DNA of 64,000 bases from a virus, in the IMG/VR virus record IMGVR_UViG_3300047678_000169, positions 16,239 to 80,238 of that record. The stretch is one strand, 5' to 3'. Of this stretch, positions 43,901-51,136 are shown piece after piece. The notes under the pieces are model-generated. The model saw nothing but the letters and a program-made list of their open reading frames with translations, was not told the origin of the DNA and did no database searches. Each line of letters starts with the position of its first letter. The stretch's first letter is position 1. Position numbers and translations under genes: made by a program.

Positions 43901-44732
43901 GTGGACTGTTAACAACAGAAGCGGTTATTTGAACTGTGGACAATGAGGTATTCAACGCTCCAATTATATTGGAGAATGATGCCGATGCCACTACAAGATT
44001 GGTCAGTCCCGTTCCAGCTGATGCGCTTAGTGAATTAACAGTGGAATTGAAAGATGCACTATTCCCTGTTATTTGAACAGATAAAGAACTTGATAAAGGA
44101 GCTATTGAAGCACTAACAGATTGAACTGAGCCTGATACAATGACTAAGCTTGAACTTATTGGTATTAACGAAGAACTGTTTGTATTGACAGTTGATGTCA
44201 GTGTTACAATCGTTGTAGAAAAAGATGAACTGATGGTCGTATCAGTTGCGCTAAGCGACGATGAATAAGACTGTGCGTTTAAAGCAAAAGAAGAGGTAAC
44301 TGAATTCTGTGACCAGGATGATGTTCCAAATAAAGAACTTGTTGGTGAAAGACCGGCACTTGGGGCCCACGACGCTGATATAGAATTTCTCGACCAAGAA
44401 GCTGTATCAATATAAGAAGCCGTTTGAGCCTGTAGGCTGTTTAAAGAAAGTCCAGCTATTACAGCGTAGGACGCAGTATCACTGACACTTGCTATTACCG
44501 AATATGAGGCACTTACAGCCAATTGTGCTTTGATAGCATAAGAGGCTGTTGAGACAGACATTGAGCTTGTCTGGGAACTAGCCAGAAGCGAACTTGATGG
44601 TGTATAACTGAACACCATGTTTCCAACTCCGTCCAAAACATAAGAATTAGAGCCAGTGTCTAATCTCTGTAGGATATTTTGGTAACTTTCAGAGACATGT
44701 TGGAGAGTTAAGTCTTTATCAGGAAAATTCAT
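40977..44732 (-). CDS. giant repetitive tail-fibre protein (1,251 aa)
   Basis: Two repeat classes dominate. One is a 27-30 residue unit around KELADSGSLLALSSSY, at least six copies. The other is a longer unit containing GSLFGTASW, SASWAPTSGT, GVSGTVQNATTTPAI and PTDVTSSF, at least three copies. Between them lies a globular insert (about residues 600-700, GGNAVIYLGGQDLNGLLIIG) and a C-terminal receptor-like domain after GSQSVLSVNTFNEI. It is a long homotrimeric fibre or appendage protein likely to touch the host surface. Confidence 0.8.
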   Translation of the reverse strand: MNFPDKDLTLQHVSESYQNILQRLDTGSNSYVLDGVGNMVFSYTPSSSLLASSQTSSMSVSTASYAIKAQLAVSASYSVIASVSDTASYAVIAGLSLNSLQAQTASYIDTASWSRNSISASWAPSAGLSPTSSLFGTSSWSQNSVTSSFALNAQSYSSSLSATDTTISSSFSTTIVTLTSTVNTNSSSLIPISSSLVIVSGSVQSVSASIAPLSSSLSVQITGNSASFNSTVNSLSASAGTGLTNLVVASASFSNIIGALNTSLSTVQITASVVNSPQITGSLFGTASWAQNSVSASWAPTSGTTTTGSVTSVSVTTNAGVSGTVANSTTAPAISITLGAITPTSISTGQITGSIISGSQFTGSLFGTASFSQNAQTYSSSFSTSDTTNSASFTTTISSLTANVTTNSSSLLALSSSYQTTSASFTSKELADSGSLLTLSSSYVVSSASFSTRVFKDSGSLLALSASYLASSASFTAKELADSGSLLALSSSYVASSASFSTRIFTDSGSLLTTSASLLSLSSSYQTTSASFTEKELADSGSLLLVSSSLVVSSASFSSRLVALSSSFNSSQITGSIISGSQITGSVFGTSSYSAEAAISSKADPTGIFRVERTSAGGNAVIYLGGQDLNGLLIIGCSAGASNGVIGISNSKGFVIQRGNYGYGFITGLADANASADTVITSPGAGNLQFGNADAAAAVPQTMSMQSVVAGTSDTQGRDFVLAGSRGTGLGGGGSVIIKIAPVGPTGTAQNTLSAIATFSSSYITILSGSLSVSTSITASSALITQITGSVFGTSSWAQNSISASWAPTSGTSATGSVTNVSVNTSNGVSGTVQNATTTPAITVTLGRIVPTDVTSSFSGNITGSLFGTASWSVNAISASWAPTAGTSATGSVTSVSVATANGVSGTVQNATTTPSITLTLGRITPTDVTSSFSGSLDGTASFSSNALSYSSSLTSTISNLTSNVTTNSSSLLSVSASFVASSASFSTRIFTNSGSLLALSSSYQTTSASFTAKELADSGSLLALSSSYQATSASFTARELADSGSLLTVSSSFVNSSASFSSRLVALSGSFNSTQVTSSFINSSQITGSLFGTASWAANATASGFYTAIGTGSQSVLSVNTFNEINFSNILTPSPAWTHSTSSGQFTCSLGGLYEVTLTTYMQKTGSGTLVGATRLVLDNLEISGSYSAFSFTANNVPQPLVSKVIIPVLSGSALRAEFAGNSGSMQVIPPPSIATSHSKPSVSILISKL
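40989..40997 (-). promoter_or_regulatory. ATACTTATA element upstream of fibre gene 39766-40980
   Basis: Same element, minus strand, 9 bases before ATG 40980, inside the end of the upstream gene. Confidence 0.4.
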
Positions 44733-44785
44733 TTGGGACGGCTATATATATGAATTGAATCAGTGATTTGACACCGATTCATCCA

Positions 44786-45400
44786 TCACTTGATTTTTTT
44801 AAGGAATTGACGAGAAATAGCTTCTCTTTTTCCAATCAATTCACCGTTAACCTTAAAGTATTCTCCCAAAAGCTCTTTTAATACTTCTTTCGTCAATGTC
44901 TTTTTTGTGATACCAACACGTTCACATATAGAAACTAATTCATCAGAAGGAGATTGCTTTTGATTTGAAATTTTAACAACGTGTTTTTCCTTCAATGGTT
45001 TCGTTTCTTTTGATAAATCCGTTTTTTCGATGGTTTGTGCAGGACCTTTTGCCACCACCACTTCAACCAATGGCTTTTTGTCTTCTTTCTTCTGTTCTTG
45101 AACTACAACTTTCATGGATGTGTGTTCTTCAACTATGAAATCGGATTCCCAAGGTTTAAAATAAACATCTTCCACAATAATTTCAAGATGCATTTTTCCT
45201 GTTGTATTTTCTTCCATGATTCCCTTCAATTTTTTGATTGGGATTATGCACTTATCACCTTCAATGGTTCCTTTGAAAACTAAGTTGAGCCCCTCAGATT
45301 CTACAATCAAACGAGCAATTGAATTTTTCAACGAGGCGTTCTTAACTGAAACATCAGCTGAGAAATTTTCGTTTTTGTCTGTGTATAAAGTGTAGGACAT
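44786..45400 (-). CDS. conserved phage virion-associated protein (204 aa)
   Basis: The N-terminal domain SVKNASLKNSIARLIVESEG, with KGTIEGDKCIIPIKKLKGIM and FKPWESDF, is a beta-rich module I have seen in structural regions of large marine phages. A charged linker (KKEDKKPLVEVVVAKG) and a C-terminal helical part follow. It lies directly upstream of the fibre genes, so it is probably part of the tail or neck. The exact role is unknown. Confidence 0.6.
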   Translation of the reverse strand: MSYTLYTDKNENFSADVSVKNASLKNSIARLIVESEGLNLVFKGTIEGDKCIIPIKKLKGIMEENTTGKMHLEIIVEDVYFKPWESDFIVEEHTSMKVVVQEQKKEDKKPLVEVVVAKGPAQTIEKTDLSKETKPLKEKHVVKISNQKQSPSDELVSICERVGITKKTLTKEVLKELLGEYFKVNGELIGKREAISRQFLKKIK

Positions 45401-45404
45401 GGGC

Positions 45405-45830
45405 TTATGTGGTTACGCTGAGCTTTGCTTCTGTGAGTCGATTGATTTCAAATTTTATTTTCTTAACATTGAAGAAAATATTATTTTCTTCTCTGGTTTC
45501 TTTTTTTTGGGAAAAATGTTCGGTTCCAACAATGCAAATCAGTTCAATAGTCTTTTTCTTTTTTACTTTTCTCAATTGAACTGGCTCAACTGATGGAATA
45601 ACTTCGGGAATATTTCCCATTGCCAAGTTCCAACCATCTTCTGTAGAAGGAACTGATGGGGTTGGTGGAATCGGTTGTTGAGTTCCCCAGGTGTCTTGAA
45701 AACAAACCCAAGTTTCGCTGATTTGGCTCCATATGTCGGAGTTGGTTGCTCTTTTGCCGACCTCGCTCCATGTGGCCTTAACAGAAGACCACGTATCGCT
45801 AAAATTACTCCATGTGAGGTTGCATGACAT
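45405..45830 (-). CDS. phage structural-region protein with Trp repeats (141 aa)
   Basis: Start at ATG 45830 (MSCNLTWSNFSDTWSSVK). It contains a 10-11 residue Trp repeat (TWSNFSD, TWSSVKA, TWSEVGK, IWSQISE, TWVCFQD), then a Pro-rich linker and a short beta tail. It is located between the virion-associated gene and a noncoding region. Possibly a tail-adaptor or fibre-assembly protein. Confidence 0.55.
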   Translation of the reverse strand: MSCNLTWSNFSDTWSSVKATWSEVGKRATNSDIWSQISETWVCFQDTWGTQQPIPPTPSVPSTEDGWNLAMGNIPEVIPSVEPVQLRKVKKKKTIELICIVGTEHFSQKKETREENNIFFNVKKIKFEINRLTEAKLSVTT

Positions 45831-45898
45831 ATTGACTATAAATATAGGTTTTTTCCTCAATTAAACCTTGGGAGACAGATTTATTTGGCGATGGGCAC

Positions 45899-45928
45899 AA
45901 AAAAAGAGCGGAGAAAAAATCTCCGCTC
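45899..45928 (-). terminator. intrinsic terminator after 36-aa gene
   Basis: GAGCGGAGA and TCTCCGCTC form a 9-bp stem with an A5 loop. On the minus strand a T7 run follows. Confidence 0.85.
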
Positions 45929-45946
45929 CTTTCAAGGGGTCGCTAC

Positions 45947-46057
45947 TTAGACTTCACGGTAAGTAAGCCTTTGGCGAGTCTGGTCTTTGACCGTAATCAC
46001 CACAAGGCCTATTACGGCGAACCAAGCAACAGCCATTGCTAATGTATCAGCTATCAT
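45947..46057 (-). CDS. small membrane peptide (36 aa)
   Basis: ATG 46057 encodes MIADTLAMAVAWFAVIGLVV followed by a basic tail. One membrane helix is clear. A strong terminator (45899-45928) follows. It may be a small regulator or lysis-related peptide. The start has no strong ribosome-binding site. Confidence 0.45.
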   Translation of the reverse strand: MIADTLAMAVAWFAVIGLVVITVKDQTRQRLTYREV

Positions 46058-46224
46058 TTGTTTTCTTATGGTTAAGGCGTCCACCTTTTTCAAGGCTTCC
46101 GCAGTTTATATTAAAGTGTATCATTCGATTGTGTCTCTTAAATACACCGTAAAGTTGTAAAAGTTGCTAGTAAAATACTAACTACTTGATGTTACGCTAC
46201 TTACGTAGGAAATATCATTCCTTT

Positions 46225-46485
46225 TTAACGGGCATCATACGTAGGACCAGGCGGACAGTCCTTTTCCATCTGAATCTTGAAGCAATGAACCAAGGCGTCC
46301 AAATTAGACAGGTCTAGGACGCGAATTGCATGTTCAATATCTTTGTAACTTACTAAGGAATAGTAAGAACCGAAATCACCGTCATCGACGTAGATTTGCA
46401 CAAGTTCCTTCTGTTCATTGATTTGAATCCGTCCACCAAGTATAGTGCCGGCCTCTTCAATATCGAGTGAGTCTAAGGTTATCAT
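46225..46485 (-). CDS. small paralogous protein A (86 aa)
   Basis: The core DDGDFGSYYSLVSYKDIEHA and the C-terminal ALVHCFKIQMEKDCPPGP are matched in the protein at 46619-46861. The two genes are head to tail with a terminator-like hairpin between them, so they look like a local duplication. No family is recognised. Confidence 0.65.
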   Translation of the reverse strand: MITLDSLDIEEAGTILGGRIQINEQKELVQIYVDDGDFGSYYSLVSYKDIEHAIRVLDLSNLDALVHCFKIQMEKDCPPGPTYDAR

Positions 46486-46524
46486 TTGACCGCTACGCTA
46501 CTCAATTCTATAAAATTAGTCAAC

Positions 46525-46555
46525 AAAAAAGACGACTCTTTTGGAATCGTCTTTT
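46525..46555 (-). terminator. terminator-like hairpin between the two paralogous genes
   Basis: AAAAGACGA and TCGTCTTTT pair with a T-run on the minus strand, downstream of protein B. Confidence 0.75.
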
Positions 46556-46618
46556 AAGGCAATGGAGGGCCAACTATACGTTACGAAATCGTAACTATAA
46601 TTGTAAAAATTGTATATA

Positions 46619-46861
46619 TTACCTCGGACCGGGAGGAGAATTGAGTCTCATAGCCTCTTTTACACAATATAATAAGGCTCCGAAATCGTCAGTTTTTCTA
46701 TCAACCATCGCTTTTTTAACTTGGTCGTAGGTGACGGTTGCCAAGTAACTTCCAAAGTCACCATCTTCATACCGTAGATTGAATCTGCTACGTTCTTTGT
46801 CGTCGGCTATATCAATGTGAAGCTGTGTTGAGATTGTTACTATGTGGGTTGGATTTAACAT
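46619..46861 (-). CDS. small paralogous protein B (80 aa)
   Basis: Shares YEDGDFGSYLATVTYDQVKK and ALLYCVKEAMRLNSPPGP with protein A (46225-46485), in the same order and spacing. The N-terminus is different. It may have arisen by tandem duplication and divergence. Function unknown. Confidence 0.65.
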   Translation of the reverse strand: MLNPTHIVTISTQLHIDIADDKERSRFNLRYEDGDFGSYLATVTYDQVKKAMVDRKTDDFGALLYCVKEAMRLNSPPGPR

Positions 46862-46924
46862 TCCACCATCCTACAGGAGTTAATAATACTGTCAATCTCA
46901 ATAATTTCGTTCAAATCCTATGGT

Positions 46925-47575
46925 TTGAACCTATTTAATTTACAAGATAACTAACAAGCTAAATAACAAAATTTACGTTGGAAAGCATAAGACCGTTGAT
47001 ATCAACGACGACTATTTTGGTTCAGGTTTACTATTGAGTAGAGCGATTGAAAAACATGGAAAAGAAAACTTCACAAAAGAAATTCTCTTTGAGTGCAAAT
47101 CAGAAAAAGAAATGAATCAAAAAGAGGCCGATATTGTTAATGAAGATTTTGTTGCTCGGGACGATACTTACAATTTAGTATTAGGAGGAACCGGTGGATG
47201 GAACTGTGTTATGGAAAACAAGTTATTTCTAACGGACAAGTTTTATCTATCTTCTGCGTCAAATTGGGAAATTGGAAGAAAAAATTAGAGGAATTTATGT
47301 TAGACAAAGAATTTCGAGAAAAGTTTTCAAAGAAAATTTCAAATGGACTAAAAAAATTGTATGAGGGTTCTATTCATCCGTGGATAGGAAGAACTCACAA
47401 TACATCTTCGAAAAAGAAAATGAGTGAGGCCAAGAAAGGAAAATACAACGGAAACAAAAATCCGTCGTTCGGAACAATTTGGATAAATAATGGTTCTCAA
47501 TCTATGAAAATCAAAAAGACAGAACAAATTCCTCAAGGCTACAAAAAAGGTCGGCTCACTAAAATGTTATCTTAA
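46925..47575 (+). pseudogene. decayed GIY-YIG homing endonuclease
   Basis: This plus-strand region encodes in pieces a protein homologous to the intact GIY-YIG endonuclease at 61483-62127 (YKITNKLNNKIYVGKHK, then RAIEKHGKENFTKEILFECK and KNPSFGTIWINNGS). The start is lost (ATG GTT TGA) and a frameshift near 47210-47290 splits it into two frames. It is a dead copy in the opposite orientation to its surroundings. Confidence 0.85.
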
Positions 47576-47582
47576 TGAGCCG

Positions 47583-47655
47583 GGGTGCAGGTCCGGCGTC
47601 TGAATCCGTTGTTCTTGGTTATGAGCCAAACGAGTTACCACATACTCTACCCTGC
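47583..47655 (-). tRNA. tRNA-like, anticodon CAT (Met/Ile?), possibly degenerate
   Basis: D-stem GAG/CTC with a GG-containing loop and an anticodon arm TTTGG-CTCATAA-CCAAG are clear. The T-arm (TTCAGAC loop) pairs poorly and the acceptor matches only in 5 bases (GCAGG/CCTGC). CCA is not cleanly encoded. Confidence 0.4.
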
Positions 47656-47664
47656 AAAATAAAA

Positions 47665-47737
47665 TGGAGCGGCGTTCTTGGAACGACCAGAACCTTCGAC
47701 CTGGAAGGCCGACGTGCGAACAATACACCAACACCGC
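47665..47737 (-). tRNA. tRNA-Gly(TCC)
   Basis: Acceptor GCGGTGT/ACGCCGC pairs in all 7 positions, discriminator T, CCA encoded. Anticodon arm TCGGC-CTTCCAG-GTCGA gives TCC. The T-arm is atypical (stem TTCTGG/CCAAGAA). Confidence 0.7.
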
Positions 47738-48120
47738 ATAATTTGTGGACATGTTTATTACCTTTTACGGCGTATTCAATGACCACAATCAAAAATCGAT
47801 TTAACCTTTTACGTAAGGGGTTGTCTTCTCACCTAATGTTTTGGAGCTATTGAGACTCCGAACTTGGCGCTCCCTAAACTACTCGCCAGAGCAACTTTCA
47901 ATAATCCTACTGGCTTTCGCGGTGAGTTGAACTAAACCGACTTTCAAACTTTTAAAGAACTGTCTATAACTATGTCACAATGATACGAATTGTCAACATA
48001 TAATTAGTTTTAGAATTGGGGAATTTTTGTGATATCGGGAGTCCACTCCGACACTTATTCTTCGCCAGCCGTTCCACGCACAGTGGACAACCAGACTTGA
48101 AGACTTCGCTGAATCACAAA
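47738..48120. other. gene-free stretch between tRNAs
   Basis: No convincing protein gene. A possible tRNA-like remnant (CCA near 47840, T-loop TTCGGAG) lacks pairing arms. The sequence 48020-48110 holds a GTCCACT/AGTGGAC inverted repeat. Confidence 0.5.
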
Positions 48121-48211
48121 TGGCGGAAGACTGAGTATTCGAAACTCAACGGCTTTTAAACCGTCAGCCGACTTTCCAGGTCGGTGTTGCCCCCTGGCAA
48201 CTTTACTCTCC
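48121..48211 (-). tRNA. tRNA-Ser(GGA)
   Basis: Class II. Anticodon arm CCGAC-CTGGAAA-GTCGG, T-arm TGAGT-TTCGAAT-ACTCA, CCA encoded, discriminator G. The acceptor has one mismatch and wobbles. A better-paired Ser(GGA) copy is at 58413-58504. Confidence 0.75.
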
Positions 48212-48354
48212 AAATTGGCGGAAATGATTGGATTTACCAACATGCGCACCAAACGTCTTTGGTGTTTAAACAGTATTCTCTTTGGATATTCCTGTCACAT
48301 CCACATCAACCGGATATAGCCTGACTCTTGCGAATCGTTGCTCACATTTCCATA

Positions 48355-48445
48355 TGGCGGAAGGTAGAGGTCCTGACCCTCAACGCTTTTAAGTTCGTCC
48401 AACAGTTTTCGAAACTGTGTCAATGCCCTGATTGATTTATCTTCC
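48355..48445 (-). tRNA. tRNA-Ser(CGA)
   Basis: Class II. Anticodon arm ACAGT-TTCGAAA-ACTGT, acceptor GGAAGAT/ACCTTCC, discriminator G, CCA encoded. Its 5' end overlaps the stop of the M23-like gene. Confidence 0.85.
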
Positions 48446-49078
48446 ATGTTCTATCTCTAAAATTTTCAAAGGATTTGGATAGTTGACTTCGTTTAAGTCA
48501 GACTTCTCTCCATATCCATCTATTCCGTTCATTTGTGCTAAATCTTTGATTCCTTGTAGGTGTAAGTGTGTAAACCACCCACCATTCTCATGTGGAGAGG
48601 CTAAAACACCAACAGGCGACCCTTTAAGATACTTCTGTCCAATAACAAGCTTTTCAGCTTTCAAATGAGCAAAAATTACAAGGCCATTTTCGGTTTCAAC
48701 AAGGACTCTATCTCCCCAACCTCCGTTTTGGTCTGTATCATGAAATATCTCTTTAACAATGAAATTCAAAGGACAATAAATTGATTTACCGGGCTTCAAG
48801 AAATTAACATCAACTCCGAGATGAATCGATTTCTTTGGGTTAAGATAACTTCCTCTCCAAAGGAAAGAGCGGTCTTCCATGTAGCCGCCATAACTGAAAT
48901 CTATTCTATTTAGGAACGATAGTTTGGCTAGCCACTCTTCACACCTATATGGATTGAGCAGTGGGTTTGGTTCAATGTTCTTGAACTCGACTCTTGCACA
49001 TTCATTTAAATCCAATTCTCCACATTCAACATGTGTGTCGTAATGTAACAATCCATTCATCGTGATATAATTCATCAC
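48437..49078 (-). CDS. M23 (lysostaphin-type) peptidase-like protein
   Basis: The C-terminal half has SIHLGVDVNFLKPGKSIYCP, GDRVLVETENGLVIFAHL and GGWFTHLHLQGIKDL, the H-x(n)-D and H-x-H zinc ligands of M23 endopeptidases. It would cut peptidoglycan cross-bridges as an endolysin or tail-associated lysin. No signal peptide is visible. Its stop codon lies within the 5' acceptor stem of the adjacent tRNA-Ser(CGA). Confidence 0.75.
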   Translation of the reverse strand: MMNYITMNGLLHYDTHVECGELDLNECARVEFKNIEPNPLLNPYRCEEWLAKLSFLNRIDFSYGGYMEDRSFLWRGSYLNPKKSIHLGVDVNFLKPGKSIYCPLNFIVKEIFHDTDQNGGWGDRVLVETENGLVIFAHLKAEKLVIGQKYLKGSPVGVLASPHENGGWFTHLHLQGIKDLAQMNGIDGYGEKSDLNEVNYPNPLKILEIEHGR

Positions 49079-49104
49079 TTATTAAGTATTGTCAATCACT
49101 AAAA

Positions 49105-49180
49105 TGGTAGGCCTGGAGGGAATCGAACCCCCATCCAAACGTTCGAAGCGTCTGTTTCTAATCCGTTGAATTACAAGCCC
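49105..49180 (-). tRNA. tRNA-Arg(TCG)
   Basis: Anticodon arm CAGACG-CTTCGAA-CGTTTG, T-arm GGGGG-TTCGATT-CCCTC, acceptor GGGCTTG/CAGGCCT, CCA encoded. Confidence 0.85.
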
Positions 49181-49299
49181 ACTAAAAGTTTTCTCAAATA
49201 ATACATAACATACAGAAGATGGCAGTTGCTTAGGCTGATTTAGTTCTGCTACCATGTATCTTTTCAGGGAGTCCCTCAATCCATAAGCGGTGGATAATA

Positions 49300-49400
49300 T
49301 AGCTCCAAGAGGCGCGGTCTAGTTGGCCGTGTTTGAGAAAAGGGCCCTCGCCCACGGGGACGGAGGGGGCCTAGCCGCGGGTGTGTATGTCCGAGTCTAG
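49300..49400. other. GC-rich island in an AT-rich genome
   Basis: Runs such as GGGCCCTCGCCCACGGGGAC and GGAGGGGGCCTAGCCGCGGG are strikingly GC-rich compared with neighbouring DNA. No gene or RNA is recognised. It directly follows tRNA-Val(TAC) at 49409 in transcription order. Confidence 0.5.
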
Positions 49401-49408
49401 GGGATGAT

Positions 49409-49484
49409 TGGTGGGAAACCTCGGGCTCGAACCGAGAACCTTCGCTGTGTAAAAGCGCTGCGCTAACCATTGCGCCAGTCTCCC
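49409..49484 (-). tRNA. tRNA-Val(TAC)
   Basis: Anticodon arm CGCT-TTTACAC-AGCG, T-arm CTCGG-TTCGAGC-CCGAG, acceptor GGGAGAC/GTTTCCC, CCA encoded. Confidence 0.88.
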
Positions 49485-49492
49485 AAATGCCG

Positions 49493-49933
49493 TTAGGCCA
49501 AAATTTTTCTTAGTTTCATACATTCAATACCATGATAGGATTTTTTCTCACCTGTGGGTTTAAAACCTTCCTTAACAAGATTAGCGTATGAATAAACGTT
49601 CTTCAATCCAACCCAAACATTGACCCTCGAAGCGTTCTTGGCTTCTTTCTTTACATGTTCAATTCTCTGTTTGATTAAAAGTCTTTGTAGTCCATTTCCT
49701 CTGTGCTTTTTCGTGACCACACAGAGTCTCAGTCCCCAAAATCCGTGATAACAGGTGATTCCACCAAATCCGACGATTTCATCATTGAACTTAGCAACAA
49801 ATATACGATGTAAAGACTTTTTAATCTCAGCCGCAGATAAGTGAGTGTATTCACTTTCGTTTGCTATTTTCTCAAGTGTAGGAAGAACTTCTTCCCATTT
49901 GCTTTTTTCTAATTTTTCAATGATGTATTTCAT
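49493..49933 (-). CDS. GNAT-family acetyltransferase
   Basis: VTKKHRGNGLQRLLIKQRIE is the acetyl-CoA binding motif A (R-x-x-G-x-G/A). IVGFGGITCYHGFWGLRLCV forms the preceding strands and NVYSYANLVKEGFKPTG the C-terminal motif B. It is 146 residues. Substrate unknown; it could modify a host or phage protein. It lies between two tRNA genes. Confidence 0.85.
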   Translation of the reverse strand: MKYIIEKLEKSKWEEVLPTLEKIANESEYTHLSAAEIKKSLHRIFVAKFNDEIVGFGGITCYHGFWGLRLCVVTKKHRGNGLQRLLIKQRIEHVKKEAKNASRVNVWVGLKNVYSYANLVKEGFKPTGEKKSYHGIECMKLRKILA

Positions 49934-49938
49934 AAATT

Positions 49939-50021
49939 GGTAGCGAGGGTGGGAGTCGAACCCACATTCCTTTCGGAGACTGATTTTGAGTCAGTTGTGT
50001 CTGCCATTCCACCACCCCGCC
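49939..50021 (-). tRNA. tRNA-Leu(CAA)
   Basis: Class II. Anticodon arm ACTGA-CTCAAAA-TCAGT, T-arm GTGGG-TTCGACT-CCCAC, CCA encoded. Confidence 0.88.
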
Positions 50022-50025
50022 ATAA

Positions 50026-50208
50026 TTACTGTTTAAATTCCTTATTCCAGCGACTCAACATTTCAGTTGTAGCATCAGAAGCTTTCTTCTGAGTCCATTT
50101 GTCAACTTCTTTGTCGATTAGTTCTTTAGGATACATTCTACCACGCTGCTTCGCAGTATAGTGTTGGAATTTTCCTTTGACTACTGGTAATTTGTTTTCT
50201 TCTGTCAT
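50026..50208 (-). CDS. small hypothetical protein (60 aa)
   Basis: Charged, helical: MTEENKLPVVKGKFQHYTAK, with a basic middle (KQRGRMYPKELIDKEVDKW). No family recognised. It lies between tRNA-Leu genes. Confidence 0.5.
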   Translation of the reverse strand: MTEENKLPVVKGKFQHYTAKQRGRMYPKELIDKEVDKWTQKKASDATTEMLSRWNKEFKQ

Positions 50209-50292
50209 AAATTGGTGCTGTCTTTCTCGCCGTCACCGGTCTGAGGAACGGCGTTTCAATGCCTGCTCAGTGTCGTATTCGGTTTACGCTAG

Positions 50293-50378
50293 TGGTAGCC
50301 AAGGTGGGATTCGGACCCACAAGGACATCGCATTCTAAGTGCGGCGGTTCTTCCAATTTCCCTTTCGTCCACTTGGCC
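50293..50378 (-). tRNA. tRNA-Leu(TAG)
   Basis: Class II. Anticodon arm CCGCA-CTTAGAA-TGCGA, T-arm GTGGG-TCCGAAT-CCCAC (T-loop starts TCC), acceptor GGCCAAG/CTTGGCT, CCA encoded. Confidence 0.85.
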
Positions 50379-50386
50379 ATAAATTC

Positions 50387-50797
50387 TTAAAAAAGAGGCT
50401 TCTTTTTTTCTTCTTTGCCTTTTTTGATTTGTTCTTTTGTTGGTTTTGGAGCTTCTTTAGTTTTCCAAGCTAAATGTTGGTAAGCATATGCCAAATTGCA
50501 AATTGGGCAATCTTCCGAATCTTTTTCTCCATGTCTTGCTGGCTTTAAATCTTTTGTAACAGAGCCAAATCCAGCATTGCAACAATTGTTTCCACAACAA
50601 GGACAACGAACAAACATACATTGGCACAAACCACAATAGTCCCATGTGAACATGAAAACTCTTTTTTCTTTCCAGTCTTTGTGCCATCCATTTTTCTTAG
50701 AGCCAATTTCTTGCTCTCCACCTTTCATATAGGTTGGGTCAAAAATTTGCTTAAATGGTTTATATTTAAATTTTCGCATATAGCACATTGACTTCAA
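50387..50797 (-). CDS. Cys-rich zinc-binding-like protein (136 aa)
   Basis: CGLCQCMFVRCPCCGNNCC and a later CPICNLAYAYQH provide many cysteines, consistent with zinc binding. The N-terminus is basic and the C-terminus Lys/Pro-rich. It may bind nucleic acid. Not assigned to a family. Confidence 0.6.
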   Translation of the reverse strand: MKSMCYMRKFKYKPFKQIFDPTYMKGGEQEIGSKKNGWHKDWKEKRVFMFTWDYCGLCQCMFVRCPCCGNNCCNAGFGSVTKDLKPARHGEKDSEDCPICNLAYAYQHLAWKTKEAPKPTKEQIKKGKEEKKKPLF

Positions 50798-50837
50798 TAC
50801 TGATTTTAGTCAAGATATAAAATAGACCCACTTTTTA

Positions 50838-50924
50838 TTAATGTTGGTGGGAATCATTATTATCATTACCGTCTGTTACGACAAGTAGTGTTAACAATAA
50901 CAACACGATTGTCGCTTGTATCAT
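50838..50924 (-). CDS. short hydrophobic peptide (28 aa; tentative)
   Basis: ATG 50924 encodes MIQATIVLLLLTLLVVTDGN followed by an Asp/Asn/His-rich end, like a membrane or signal peptide. No clear ribosome-binding site. Could be chance. Confidence 0.3.
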   Translation of the reverse strand: MIQATIVLLLLTLLVVTDGNDNNDSHQH

Positions 50925-51057
50925 AAAATTTTGAATCAGGCCCGTCTCAGTTGTGAACGCTCAAGAAGAGCGAACCTTTAACCTGTGGTCAGACTGAATC
51001 GCGTTTTTCAGCCCAAATATACGAATCTACACGTAAGCTGGTTCGGTCTAATTCAAA

Positions 51058-51136
51058 TGGTGGGAAGTCAGCGAATCGAACGCTGTTATTTCGCTCTTCA
51101 GGCGAACGCTGAAATGACCACACTAGCTCACTTCCC
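51058..51136 (-). tRNA. tRNA-Phe(GAA)
   Basis: Anticodon arm TTCGC-CTGAAGA-GCGAA, T-arm CAGCG-TTCGATT-CGCTG, acceptor GGGAAGT/ACTTCCC, CCA encoded. Its 5' end overlaps the stop of the Mom-like gene. Confidence 0.88.

Noticed and set aside
47810-47930. Possible tRNA ending with CCA near 47840
   Set aside because: The T-stem and acceptor do not pair and no anticodon arm is seen.
49276-49470. Arg/Pro-rich ORF across tRNA-Val and the GC island
   Set aside because: Reading frame is created by the GC-rich stretch and the tRNA; not a plausible protein.
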